A stretch of 64,000 nt of DNA, from NCBI RefSeq assembly GCF_018873765.1, contig NC_057918.1:67622871-67686870 (forward strand), given 5' to 3'. Positions 1-11,030 of the stretch are shown piece after piece (position 1 is the first letter of the stretch; the number at the start of each line of letters is the position of its first letter). This stretch comes from Telopea speciosissima (Eukaryota; Streptophyta; Magnoliopsida; Proteales; Proteaceae). A program made the translations under genes and the position numbers. The notes below the pieces were generated by a model. That model had not been told where the DNA came from. It searched no databases and worked only from the letters and a program-made list of their open reading frames with translations.

Positions 1-1656
1 ATCGTAGCTACGGGTCGAACACGAGGAGATATACGCCACTCTATTTAACTAACTTAAAAGTAATGCAAAATGAACCAAATTAAAGTATTAAATTAAACTA
101 ATTAAACTAACGAAAATCAATGCACCCTAACTCATAAGCATCTAACAAAATTAAGGGATTAAATCGGCGTCCTAACACATGAGCATCTAACCTATCAAAC
201 TAAAGCGAATTGAAAGGAATAAAAATGCAGCCACACATACTAACCACATAAAAAGAAATAAGGGAATAAAAATGCATCCATAAACCACAACCATATAAAA
301 TTAAAATAAAAGAAATAGAGGGGGAAGAAGAAGAAGATAGAGAGAGATAGTGGAGATGGAGAATGAGATTGAGAGTTTAGATAGTAAAACCTGGATGTGC
401 TTGCATGAATGTAAATGAAAAGCTTGAATACTTGCATAAACTTACCATGGCCTCCTCTTCTAAATCTTCAAGTATTGTCATCAACTTAAGAACTTAGACT
501 AGAAGACTTAAAACCTAAACTAGAATTAAGAAATTACAACCCAATTGAAGACTTAAATTGAAATTAAAGCATAAACTAAACCTATTATAACCATTAACTA
601 AAAATTATAAAAGCAAACTAGAACTTAGAAAAGCCAAAAATCACAAATTAGAAGGAGAAGAAGAGAAGAAATTTCACTAAGTGAATGAGCAAATTTTTAC
701 AAGAGAGGTAGGGGGGTATTTATAGGTGGAAGAGAGGAGAAGAGAGAAGATGGAAGTGTAGGAGAAATATTCCCTAAGAAAAGAGAATATTCTCTTCTCT
801 TTCCTCTTTTACAATGCCTTGAATCCTAAGAAAAAGAAAAAAATAGAAAAAGAAGAAGAGAAGATTGTTTACATGGACCTTCATTTCAGAAAAATAAACT
901 TCTAATTCTAACAAGTCTTTTTTCTTTGTAGATATCTTCTCCAAGCAATAAAATCAAAGCATCTTTGATTTTTCAACCTTCCATAGATGAGAAAATATAA
1001 ATCTATCCCACGTAGAATTTCAGAAGTGCCCTTGAGAAGTTGGAGGAGAGAGAGAGTAAGGGTGATGACTAGGATTCCTTCAAGAATAAATAAAATATCC
1101 ATTCTGTCCTTCAGAAAACGTGGAGCATGGGGTGTTTATATAGGTCTCACCATTGTGTTCCTTGCGAAAAATCACACAAAATAGACCCAAATTTCATCCA
1201 ATTCGGAGTTGGGGAGCCCAAGATATCTCAAGTTGAAGTTGGACTGTCCAGAGCCTTCCAAATGGAATCTTTCGGGTACAGTAAAGTAACTTCTGATAAT
1301 TGCATTAAGGCCCCTATAATCGAAACTTCCGCTTCACTTTGTCCCCATCCGACTGTCAATAATTATAAATAAACCCCTACAGACCATTTTCACGCGTCGT
1401 TACGGAAACGGCCATAACTTCTTCGTTTCAACTCGGAATTAAGTGCTGTTTGAACCATTGCGAAGCTGACTCGATGGGCTATGCATCCATTTACACTTCT
1501 AAAAAGCTTAAAAACATCTCCTTAGCATCATCTCCTTCATTTTCACAAGAATTCACCTAAACCCTGAAAAGCACAAGAAAGCACCGAGTAACTCTGTCCA
1601 ATGTGGTAAAATGTATAATTTATGCCCTAAAATTTCACACATAAATGTGTTCATCA
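1..1656 (-). mobile_element. LTR-like sequence of a minus-strand LTR retrotransposon, running off the window start
   Basis: No gene is visible here. Read on the minus strand, the segment starts TGATGAACACATTT at 1656, where it abruptly ends the neighbouring transposon ORF. It has a TATA box (TATAAATA, 724-717) followed by a pyrimidine-rich leader, the usual arrangement of an LTR promoter. Short frames around 987-1372 look like chance. The other LTR boundary and the internal domain are not in the window, so the family is not assigned. Confidence 0.42.
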
Positions 1657-2328
1657 CACAGCCAGCCAAGAGTTCGACACCAGCTGACCCAGGGACAGAT
1701 GGAAATGGTCCAAGATCTGGTCCACCAGGCCGAGGACGGGGAGCCTGAACGCATACTTGAAGGGCAGCTCGTACAAAGCCACCTCGTCGGGCCTGATGTA
1801 GCAGGCCATCTCCCCTGGGTTAGGAGCTCGGAGCTGAATGTCCTCGGGGATGGCATAGGTCGTCCTCAAATAGTCGAGGTCGGCATCCATGATCGTGCTT
1901 GGAATGGTGCCGACACTCCCTTCTTCGAGCTCAGGGGTGTTAGCGGATGAGCTGACCTATCCAACCCCCACTTCGGAAGAATCTCCCTCACTTGACTCCT
2001 CATTGGATGAGGATGACCCAAAGTTCTCGGCTCGGTCCGTGGCAATTGGTTGGGCCACGTGGTAGAACTCCAGGAGCAACGGAGGCTCGGCCACCTCGGC
2101 CTGATCAGGCTCCACTACATCGGGCTCATCCGAAGTCGAGCCCAACAAGTCTATGGTGGGAGAACGAGCGGGGAGCTCTCGGCTAGGACTAGCGCCCTCT
2201 GCCACCCCGGCGAACAGCTCGCCCATGAGACTACTACCAACCGACATATCAAGGCGAGAAGACTTACCGGTTGAAGAAGAGCGAGGGTGAGCCGAAAGTG
2301 CGGACGAAGCAAAGGCCGAGCCGATCAC
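1654..2328 (-). pseudogene. Broken Transposase_28-like ORF of a Ty3-type element
   Basis: The minus-strand frame starts at 2328. It has one in-frame TAG (1957-1959) and reads on in the same frame to a TGA at 1654-1656. The segment containing ALYELPFKYAFRLPVL and DHFHLSLGQLVSNSW resembles the plant putative gypsy-type transposon domain (Pfam Transposase_28). The domain stops just after NSWLAV, where a different LTR begins, so the C-terminal half was probably cut off by insertion. The ORF is antisense to the polypurine tract and 3' LTR that follow at 2674-3432. This matches the extra antisense ORFs reported between pol and the 3' LTR of Tat-lineage Ty3 elements. Family assignment is from memory of the motif; lineage is inference. 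Confidence 0.55.
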
Positions 2329-2673
2329 GAACCAAGAAACACCGAGCGCTACAGAGTCAAGAATCCGAGCTTGCGAGAAGTCAATAACTTAGAGCAAGTG
2401 AAGAATGAATAGTTAGGAGTCGCCTATTTATAATTCTTGGGTTGAATCGATCCAACGGCCGAAGAGAGCTCAAGATAATTCAACGGCCCAAATCAAAGGA
2501 CGTTTGAATTCCGAGTTCGCTTATAATGACTCACCGACGTGGGCACTGACACCCAACCGTCAGACCTTGCAACGTCAAATCCACGGCAAAAAATAAGCTC
2601 GGCTCGACCGCAAAAATCTTCCAGACAAGCAGACCTGAAAACTTCACTCATCAATGCCGAGCCGACCCCTAAT

Positions 2674-3432
2674 GAGTGGGGGGGCTGTGATGAGGCATAA
2701 AACACCCCACCTATCAGAGGCTGCCACATGGCCGACCTGACCTCAGTCCGAGAACCGAATTGAGCCGAGCAAAAAATCGGGCCGACCCCATCTCTGATAA
2801 AGTCACCTGACAGAGTCAGACTAGCGCAAGCTAGCCGGTGGCTGAGGCCGAGCTCTGAGCCGAGTTCACACAGGTCAGCCATAAACCCCTGGCCGAGCTG
2901 ACTGCCAAGGCCAACCTCTCAGACAGACCTCCTAGGCCGAGGTGGCTGTCAAGGCCGACCGACCAGGCCGACCTCCGAGGTCGAGCCCTCCTCCACAGAA
3001 GCTACCATAGCTCCCCACCGGGGATCGCGGGGCCACATCAACACATCCCGAGAATCACGGGATAAGGATCGAGCCACGATCCCAGCGCAATACGAAATCA
3101 CACTTCACATGGACTCTTACCTTAATAAGAGCCCGACCCCGAAAATAGCTCTCTACTCCGCTCTATACGAGAGAGCCTTCCAAAAGAAGGACTCCTATCA
3201 TACTAGGACTCTCCCAACCGCCTCATCTCATCCTCACTCTATAAATACCCAGGTATGGAGCACCATTCCTCATCTTGCTTTTCACTACGCAGTTACGCTG
3301 TTGCACTGGTGATCTAACTTTAGCATTGGAGAGTCCTAGGCCGGAGCCACACCGGTTCTCTTGTGCTCATCACTTGGTCTTTGTAGGCTCATCCGTGGGT
3401 GAACCAAGCATCAGAGATTTCCACACGCAACA
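2674..3432 (+). mobile_element. Polypurine tract and 3' LTR of a Tat-like Ty3 element
   Basis: A purine run (GAGTGGGGGGG, 2674-2684) immediately precedes TGTGATGAGG (2686), and the segment ends CACGCAACA at 3432, so the limits are TG and CA. A TATA box, TATAAATA, lies at 3240-3247. Internal blocks (ATCAG.GGCTGCCAC near the start; GATCTAACTTT.GCAT and CCTAGGCCG near the end) are shared with the solo LTR at 26430-27084, so the two belong to related families. The 5' LTR and pol are not present. Low-complexity GCCGA-rich stretches fill 2880-3000. Confidence 0.6.
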
Positions 3433-3554
3433 CCTCTCAACCTCCATTTCCCAAGAAAGTTTCAGATAAGCAGTTGTGATATCATTTATAAACTGTGAAA
3501 GGGGATAGAATTTAGAAGCTAAATCAGATTCCAATTGTTCTCTTCTCCCTTCCC

Positions 3555-3707
3555 ATGGCGTCGTCCTTCATTACATTTGTATTGAAAATATTTGTTGTGT
3601 GGGTTTCTTTGATCACCATTAATGTAAGCCCTGCAACAACAACAACAATAGCAGCAGTAATAGTAAGGAAACTCATAAGTGTTTTATCTCACAATATGAG
3701 TAAATAA
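3555..3707 (+). pseudogene. 5' stub of a third MIK2-like LRR receptor kinase
   Basis: An ATG at 3555 opens a 50-residue frame beginning MASSFITFVLKIFVVWVSLI. This is nearly the same hydrophobic signal peptide as RLK copies A (6227) and B (48234). The untranslated bases just upstream (CCAATTGTTCTCTTCTCCC) are also shared with copy A. After the signal peptide the similarity ends: no LRR, membrane or kinase sequence follows, and the frame stops at 3705-3707. It is best read as the left-over first part of a deleted array member. Confidence 0.7.
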
Positions 3708-4491
3708 TTGTGGTAACAGTAACACATGTTTGATAATTTGACATGACGTGTGTTAATCAAACCTAATTTAATTTGATTAAATTAATTAATTATAATTTAC
3801 GATTTAATGTTTCTTATTATAATCATCTTATGTGTAACAGTCTAAAGTACCATTTATTTCTTGTTCACAACTACGGACAGACTTGGACAGTCTATTCTAC
3901 GTTTGTCACGTTGTATATTTTTCCAATAGGGATTGACATGAGAATATAATTGTGTGCACTTATGTGTGTTGGCCATTAATCTATAGAGATTCCTAACAAG
4001 TTTAAAACCAATTGGGTTTGGCAACAAAAATTTTTGGTAGTTGCTTTTTTCCTTGCCTGAGAGGCACTTGCAGTTGATTTATGCATTGTGTGCTTGTGGT
4101 ATGTCAATGGTTTATTGCTACAAATCGAAACGCTTAGCAGTCAGAGTATGAATATAAAAGTGGGTGATATTCAATATAGCTTTCATTGCGCTTTTAGGGA
4201 AAACATCCAAGAGAGTCGCCTGATGCCTCATTGAGCACTCATTAAGCGATGCCTTCCAAGGGAGGAGCCAAATCCGGACAAAAGGAGTTAGTCTTGTCTA
4301 CCACACAAAATAATTGAATAGAAAAATATATGTGGAAAGACCTTGTTGACTCTGTCTTATCTCAACTTGCCTTGCCTTGTGGGAGGGGCAAGAGACCTTG
4401 ATGACTTTGACTCAAAGTTTGGAATTAGAATTTGGATGGAACTCCGCCGTTTTGATCTATAATTGGATCAAAATCGGTGTTTTATAAATTA
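3708..4491. other. Non-coding; right part is duplicated RLK upstream sequence
   Basis: No ORF of note. From about 4295 to 4491 the sequence (a block reading GTGGAAAGACCTTGTTGACT, then TGATGACTTTGACTCAAAG and a run around CCGTTTTGATC) matches the upstream regions of RLK B (about 47620-47790) and of the copy beyond the window (about 63420-63730). It therefore belongs to the duplicated RLK unit. The similarity resumes at 5797 on the other side of the Pack-MULE. Confidence 0.55.
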
Positions 4492-5796
4492 GGGAAATTT
4501 ATGAAACACCCCCTAAAAATGGGTCGAAACATGGATCAACTCCTGAAACTTGAAAATACTCAGATCACCCTCTAGAATAGAGCCCAATACTCAAACTCAA
4601 CCCTACCATTAGTTAAGTGATGAAGTCAGTTATTTAAATTTTTTGAAAACCCTAAACTACCCTTTGGTTAATGTGAAGTTACTTTTTACCCTTAGATCTA
4701 AAAACCCCATTTTTTTTTAAGTTTATAAGGATGAGGGGAATCAGAGGGGAATATTCCCTCTTCTTCCCCAAATCAACAGAAAGACAAATGAAACCCTTAG
4801 GGTTCTGCCTCAAGGAAACGCCGTGAATGGCCTGAAATAACTCTACAATTTTGAGATGATACACTCAATCCTCACTTCTTAGAGTTCGTCCTTTAGAACT
4901 TGTTCAGAAGAGTTTTTGATGGGATAAGAAGCTTCCATGGCTATGCCACACATTCCCTCTTTGGCTGAGACGTCACGCTGCAATATTCTAATGTAACCTT
5001 GCTCTCCCCATTCAGCTCCCCATGAGTTCCTCACAATCCAGTGCTTAGTCCCATCAACAATTGTTCCATACCCAACAATCGCCACCCCATGATCCAGCTC
5101 TGTTATGCAAGGTCCAATGAATACCCCCTGTGTTCATCATCAATCATCACATTTGCAGAGTTATTTCAGTTTCGAACCTTTTTAATTTTTATATTACATA
5201 TTAATTAAATACTAATTTTGGATTGGTAGGAACTATATCACACTATTTAATTGAGAACGAAAACAAAATTCCAAATCCTCTGTTTTCTTTTTGTTTTAGA
5301 TGGAGATAAATTATACATGTAACTCTGAATAGAACTGGAATGCATTGCCGCTTGCTTCACTAGCAACTGATACAGGTTGGTTTGCGACGGCTTGCATCAT
5401 GGGATTTGAAGTGGATTGGGGAAGCTACAATTCTTGCTTCTTGGGCTTTTGAAAAATATGAGATTTAGGGTTTTCTTGATGGATATGGCCTCCGGCCATA
5501 TACCGTTTCCAACTAAATCAAAACCCCAAAATTTTCCAATGGAGACCGTTATCTCTTGATTTTTTTGTTTTTTTTTTTCTCCGGCGATTCTCCGGCGAAC
5601 TTACAGGTGTGAGAAAGAAGATGAAATTAGGTTGAAGATGAAGGAAAGGGTAATATTGTAAATTTAATTCTAATGATTTAGTACAAGGGTAAAATAGTCT
5701 TGTTACATCAATAACTAACAGCAGACTAACTCCGTTAGTGTAGAGGGGGTGATCCGAGTTTCGATCCATTTTTAGGGGGTGTTTCATAAATTTCCC
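4492..5796. mobile_element. Pack-MULE: Mutator-like element carrying a cysteine-protease fragment
   Basis: The element has terminal inverted repeats: GGGAAATTTATGAAACACCC at 4492 and its complement ending at 5796. The repeats match well over about 45 bp and stay related further in. It is flanked by a perfect 9-bp target-site duplication, TATAAATTA (4483-4491 and 5797-5805), the size typical of Mutator-like elements. The inside of the right arm is clearly similar to the arm of the MITE at 12273-12626, so they are one family. No transposase is present. The cargo is a minus-strand fragment of a plant KDEL-tailed cysteine protease. The insertion splits the sequence upstream of RLK A about 430 bp before its start codon. 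Confidence 0.88.
4879..5410 (-). pseudogene. Captured 3' fragment of a KDEL-tailed papain-type cysteine endopeptidase
   Basis: On the minus strand the last exon (about 5127-4879) encodes [17 protein letters not shown] with the catalytic His, then [18 protein letters not shown] with the catalytic Asn, and ends in KDEL, the ER-retrieval tail of plant vignain/CEP proteases. Upstream, at about 5400-5325, lies the end of the preceding exon (MQAVANQPVSV, FQFYSE). A putative intron lies between, with GT at about 5322 and AG at 5129-5128. Joining those sites does not keep the frame, so the junction has decayed. The catalytic Cys region, propeptide and signal peptide are absent. It lies inside the Pack-MULE and is not a working protease gene. 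Confidence 0.85.
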
Positions 5797-6702
5797 TATA
5801 AATTAATATGGATTAAAATTGACCGATCCAATCCCGATTCTTGAAAATTGAAAACCAAACCAAATTTTTGGGGAAGATGGACCCGGACTAATTAATTGGA
5901 TGGGAAGAAAACAACAACATCTAACAACCACAATGGATCGATCAAACGCGTAGTCAGGTATAATTAAAGAAAATCATCAACCTTCAAGGCAGCAGTTCGG
6001 TGTGGTCTCCATCTGGTAGGTGAAACCTTCATAGCTGCTTCCATTTCGTAATAAAAGGTAACACATGATGTTGACTTGACCGGCAATTTTGATTTTTAAA
6101 TGAATCACAACGATAAACAAAGTTTTTTTGATGTTATTTATTTATTTATAGGACCAATGGAAGGGAATTAAGGATAGAATTTAATTGATAAGCCAAATAA
6201 TCAGAATCCAATTGTTCTCTTCTCCCATGGCGTCGTCCTTCATTACATTTGTAATGAAAATAGTTGTTTGGGTTTCTTTGATCACCATTGTAAGCCCTGC
6301 AACAACAACAATAGCACCAAAAGAAGAAGCCAAGGCTCTACTCAACTGGAAGGCTAGTGGTTCTTACTTTCCTGATTCCTGGAATGCAAATGATACAAGG
6401 CCATGTAAGTGGGAGGGGATAGTTTGCAATGCAGTGGGAAGAGTAACAGTGTTAGACCTATCACATTCCTTCGTAGTTGCTGAGCTCGATAGATTGAATT
6501 TCTCTTCTTTCCAATATCTAGTTCGTCTCGATCTCAGTTGGAATGATGGATACTACTTCGGTAACCCTACCACAGGAATTTGGGGAACCATCCCAGACGA
6601 CATCGGTATGCTTTCCAAACTTACCCATCTCTTCTTATCTCGCAATAGAATCAATGGCCCAATACCTCGAGAGATAGTAAACCTCAAAAATCTCAATCAG
6701 TT

Positions 6703-7280
6703 GGACCTCTCTTACAATTGGATCACTGGCTCAATACCTCGAGAGATAAGAAACCTCAAAAATCTCAATCAGTTGTACCTCTCTGACAATAGTATCAATG
6801 GCTCGATACCTCCGGAGATAGGAAACCTAAAAAATCTCAATCAGTTGGGCCTAGGAGGTAACATGCTTTTTGGTTCAATACCTACACAGATATTGAATTT
6901 GGAAAATCTAAAAGAGTTGCGACTAGGAAGTAACATGCTTTCTGGTTCAATACCTCCACAGATTGGGAATTTGAGAAATCTAAATCAGTTGGACCTCTCT
7001 TACAATTGGATCACTGGCTCAATACCTCGAGAGATAAGAAACCTCAAAAATCTCAATCAGTTGTACCTCTCTGACAATAGTATCAATGGCTCGATACCTC
7101 CGGAGATAGGAAACCTAAAAAATCTCAATCAGTTGGGCCTAGGAGGTAACATGCTTTTTGGTTCAATACCTACACAGATATTGAATTTGGAAAATCTAAA
7201 AGAGTTGCGCGACTAGGAAGTAACATGCTTTCTGGTTCAATACCTCCACAGATTGGGAATTTGAGAAATCTAAATGAGTT
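6703..7280 (+). repeat. 288-bp tandem duplication inside the LRR region of RLK A
   Basis: Two adjacent 288-bp units (about 6703-6990 and 6991-7280) are essentially identical apart from the 2-bp GC insertion in the second. 288 bp is 96 residues, exactly four LRRs (LDLSYNWITGSIP, LYLSDNSINGSIP, LGLGGNMLFGSIP, LRLGSNMLSGSIP). Copy B has only one equivalent set. Near-identity points to a very recent unequal exchange or slippage. Confidence 0.88.
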
Positions 7281-8293
7281 AGACCTAAATAGAAATAACC
7301 TTACCGGTTCAATCCCTATGGAAATTGGATATTTGGATCGGTTAACACTACTTTATCTTTCACACAACAAGTTAAATGGTCCAATACCTGCACAGATGAA
7401 GAAACTCAATTTAACTTTCATGGATTTAGACATGCGCTACAATGACTTGGAGGGTCCTGTTCCTGATGAAATAGCTTTGGAAACTCCGCCAGAATCATGG
7501 AATAATAACAAAGGTTTGTGTAGTTATTATTGGAACCTCCCATGTAGAGGTAGCAAGAACAGGCTTAAAGTCAAGGTTCCCATTATTATATCTCTTTCTG
7601 GTATCATCATATTTGTTGCATTTGTAATTGTTATTGTCCGGTTCCTCTTGAAACGAAAGTCGAAGAATTTTATCATTGATACAACAACGGCACAACAAAA
7701 TGGAGATATATTTTCCATAAGGAACTACGACGGGACGATTGCATATAATGATATCATGGTAGTTACAGAAGAATTTGACATTAGATATTGCATAGGCACC
7801 GGAGGCTATGGGAGTGTTTACATAGCAAAGCTACCTACAGGGAAAGTAGTAGCTGTGAAAAAGCTTCATCGCCTAGAAGCTGAAGAGAAAATCTTTGAGA
7901 AGAGCTTCACCAATGAGATACATGTATTAACAAGAATAAGGCATCGGAACATCGTGAAACTTTATGGATTTTGCTCCCATCCAAGGTGTAATTTCTTAGT
8001 TTACGAATACATAGAAAGGGGAAGCTTAGCTTATGTTCTTGGAAATGAAGCAGAAGCCGTGGAATTGGATTGGAATAAACGTATAAATGTCATCAAAGGG
8101 TTCGTTCATGCTTTGTCTTACATGCATCATGATTGCACACTACCATTAATTCATCGAGACATATCGAGCAACAATGTCTTGTTAGATGCAGATCTCGAGC
8201 CTCATGTTGCTGACTTTGGAACTTCTAGATTTCAAAATCCTAATTCATCGAACCGCACTATACTTGCAGGCACATATGGATATATTGCTCCAG

Positions 8294-9969
8294 GCAAGTT
8301 ACCATCTATTCCTCCTTTTTTTCATGCTTATAATTCTAAGAATATTGATAATATTTGGACCGTTCAATCATTTTTACCCCAAAAGTTCAATTATTTTCCA
8401 GATGAACCTAGCAGACTATAATTAATTGGTTTAATAACTGCAACCCAACTTTAGTTTGATAGAGTTATGGGCCAAGAAATCTTGTTGGGTTGTTAGGAAT
8501 CATTTCAATCAGGTTTAAGTGCCCACAATGGCCGATGCCCAAAACCATAAACTTTATAACATATCATCTATGTTCTGTTTATCTTCCTGATTTTCATTAC
8601 TTTTCTAGTATTTTTATTTTGGCTGCGTCTGTTTGTAACCAAACAGAATTTGTAACCAAACTATTTTGCCCTTATATACAATGAAGTGGCAATGTAATAA
8701 ACAGTTTACTGATGTAATGTCATAGAGGGGCAAGAGTGAGAGACGTCGCTCCAACTGAGAATAAGAAATTTCAAGCAAAAATGCCGGAAGAGGTTGCAGA
8801 CGAGCTCAGTCAATCTCTCTCCCTCTGTTTAACCCCTGCCCTTTCTCTCCCACGCTTCAGAGCTTCAATCTCTTGTTCTCTCCAACAATTTCATCTCTGG
8901 TTTGTTGTTGGAGAGGTGGAATCCATGGCACCCAATGCTCAGCCTTTCCAACGTCAATCTGGATCTCGTAACAGCAGGGGACTGTAGGGCGCTAATCCGA
9001 GAAGCGATGTGGATTTCCTTGTAGCCCCCTCTTTCTTGTATCAAATGATGAACTTTTAGGTTTTCTGCTATCTCCCCTGATTTTTTCGGACTTTTGATAA
9101 GGCACTCTCATCAATGCTTCCGTGCATGAAATTGGCATTGGCAACGGAGTTGTGGTGGTGTTTCCATGGTGTATGTTTCTGAAAGGCAACCCTTTGGTAG
9201 ATGTCTCTGTGTGTCCATCTCGATCAGTCTTCTTTTCTCTCATTTGCTAGTTGGTCAATTTTTTTTGGATTAATCTAAGAGAGAGAGCATGTGTTGTTTG
9301 TTGTGGAGGATTGCTTATCCCAACTAGGGAATCCGGGAACAGTGTAGGGAGGGTTCGTAGTGGAGGTAATAATCAATACAAAATCCATGCTCTTGGAGAT
9401 TGGAATTCAGGGATGAGCTCAGATTTTTATGTTTTTCAATGGTTAGCCCAAGCCTAAAATCCAATATCTTATGAGGTGCTCAGGCAACTACATACTAGCT
9501 GGTCTAACTTGGTAAACTCTCATTCCAACCTCATTTACATTCCAATAACATAGTGGTCTTGGTAGGATGATCCACAAGGCACCAACAAAAGAAGATGTGA
9601 TCCCTTTAGAAATTAACACTATAGTGGAAACCCTTCTAATAGTACAAGTCTAGCCATAAATAGGCCAATCAACCTTCCCAGCCCCACAAAGAAACATAAC
9701 AGAAAATTTTTAAAAAAAATCTACAAACGTCCAAACATGATTACCAAGAAATTGCTTCCCCCTCTGGAATTTCTTATCCCTCTAGCTGATTGATGTTGGC
9801 TCTGTATTCTCCTTTTCATGTTAGTATTTTCATTTCTCTACTAAAATATTGCTACTGTTGTCAAATATTACATATTTCTTGAATTAGTAATTTGAATGTT
9901 TTCATAAGATTATATGAAGAATCTTAAATTTTATTTTTTTTTTAATCTTTTTGTTTCCCCACTTTTCAG
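8294..9969 (+). other. Intron of RLK A, with GC donor and about 950 bp of extra sequence
   Basis: The exon ends TATATTGCTCCAG at 8293 and the intron starts GCAAGT. Copy B has GTAAGT at the same place. The acceptor is TTTTCAG at 9963-9969, and the phase is kept (P-E of the APE motif). Against copy B, roughly 8486-9436 is an insertion. It includes an unrecognised open stretch from an ATG at 8781 to a stop at 8985-8987 (MPEEVADELSQSLSLCL...). I found no clear target-site duplication or terminal repeats for it. Confidence 0.7.
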
Positions 9970-10548
9970 AGCTTGCTTATACAATGGTTGTGACAGAAAA
10001 ATGCGATGTTTATAGCTTTGGGGTATTGGCACTAGAGATAATTATGGGAAAGCATCCGGGTGAACTCAACTCTTCATTATCCTTTCTAAATGCAAAAGAC
10101 ATTATACTAAAGGATGTGTTAGACTCACATCTCCCACCACCAACACAATTGGTAGCACAAGATCTAACTTTCTCAATAATGCTTGGAATTGCATGCTTGC
10201 ACACCAATCCAAAATCTCGTCCAACTATGCAATATGTGTCTCAGAAACTAGGAAGCCCTACAAACCCTGATGGCAACTGTTCTACACAAATTCATTGTGG
10301 TAATTAGGCACCTCGAAATAAAATCAAATCCATATAGTTTCATTGAAGTGGATTGTAGATTGCTAAGGTGTTTTCATGTTGTATTTAAAGTATTGTTAGT
10401 TTCTTTCTTAAATTGTTTTTTTTTTTTTTTTTTTTTTTTTTTGGTATTTCCATGTTAAAGATTTAAGCATATTGTTTCTTAAAATAAAAAACAAAAATCA
10501 ATGGAACCTGTTCTTCAAAATGGATTATCGTTTACTGTAACTAGTATG

Positions 10549-11025
10549 TGTTAGAACAAGCAAGGGTTTTGTCAAACCCGATTCCGTCCCCATACAGATT
10601 ACTAGAACATGATTGAATCAAATAGCATGGAAAGCAAAGTGTACCAGGCACCCACGTGTGCTGATGAAGAACAGATAAGATCGCATCCAATCGCAGCAAT
10701 GATCCGTTAAGAATAAATGCAAGTCCTTGAATAATCTCGGACATCCACGATGGGGATCTTCTACAGTCTCCTAGACTCTCCCACAGCTCCCTTTCTTGTG
10801 GAGAAAAGAGAAAAGAGAAAATAGTGACTGCAAGGATCCCTCATCAGTAGTATTTATAATACTCCCCAAACCCTAACCCACTTCCACAATGGGCCAGGCC
10901 GGTCCGGTCCATCTCAATAAAATAGTAGCATGCCACATCAGCCCTTGTATTTCTTGATCCCCATCAATGATCGATCCGATAATTAATTAAGCCTACACTC
11001 GTCGCATTTTGGGAAAATCCTAACA
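10549..11025 (+). mobile_element. Solo LTR, 477 bp, with 5-bp target-site duplication
   Basis: The segment starts TGTTAGAACA and ends AATCCTAACA (inverted termini TGTTAG/CTAACA). It is flanked by GTATG at 10544-10548 and 11026-11030. The corresponding downstream sequence of RLK B (about 56715-56750) runs straight through without it, so B shows the empty site. No internal domain is present, so this is an LTR-LTR recombination product. A TATA-like TATTTATAAT lies near 10850. Confidence 0.85.
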
Positions 11026-11030
11026 GTATG

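Larger units (their letters stand above)
6227..10307 (+). pseudogene. MIK2-like LRR receptor-like kinase, copy A (frameshifted)
   Basis: This is a plasma-membrane receptor kinase gene whose ectodomain would bind an extracellular ligand. Exon 1 (6227-8293) encodes a signal peptide (MASSFITFVMKIVVWVSLI), an LRR N-cap with ALLNWKASG and CKWEGIVC, about a dozen 24-residue LRRs, a membrane segment around 7580-7650, and most of the kinase: G-loop IGTGGYGSVYIAKL, VAVKK, HRDISSNN, DFGTSR. Exon 2 (9970-10307) completes APELAY through the C-lobe to TAG. The frame is broken at about 7207-7210, where GCGC replaces GC; translation would stop at 7214-7216 after 329 residues. Every kinase motif is otherwise intact. 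I chose the ATG at 6227 because the same start is conserved in copy B and in the stub. A genuine null allele or a consensus error are both possible. Confidence 0.9.
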
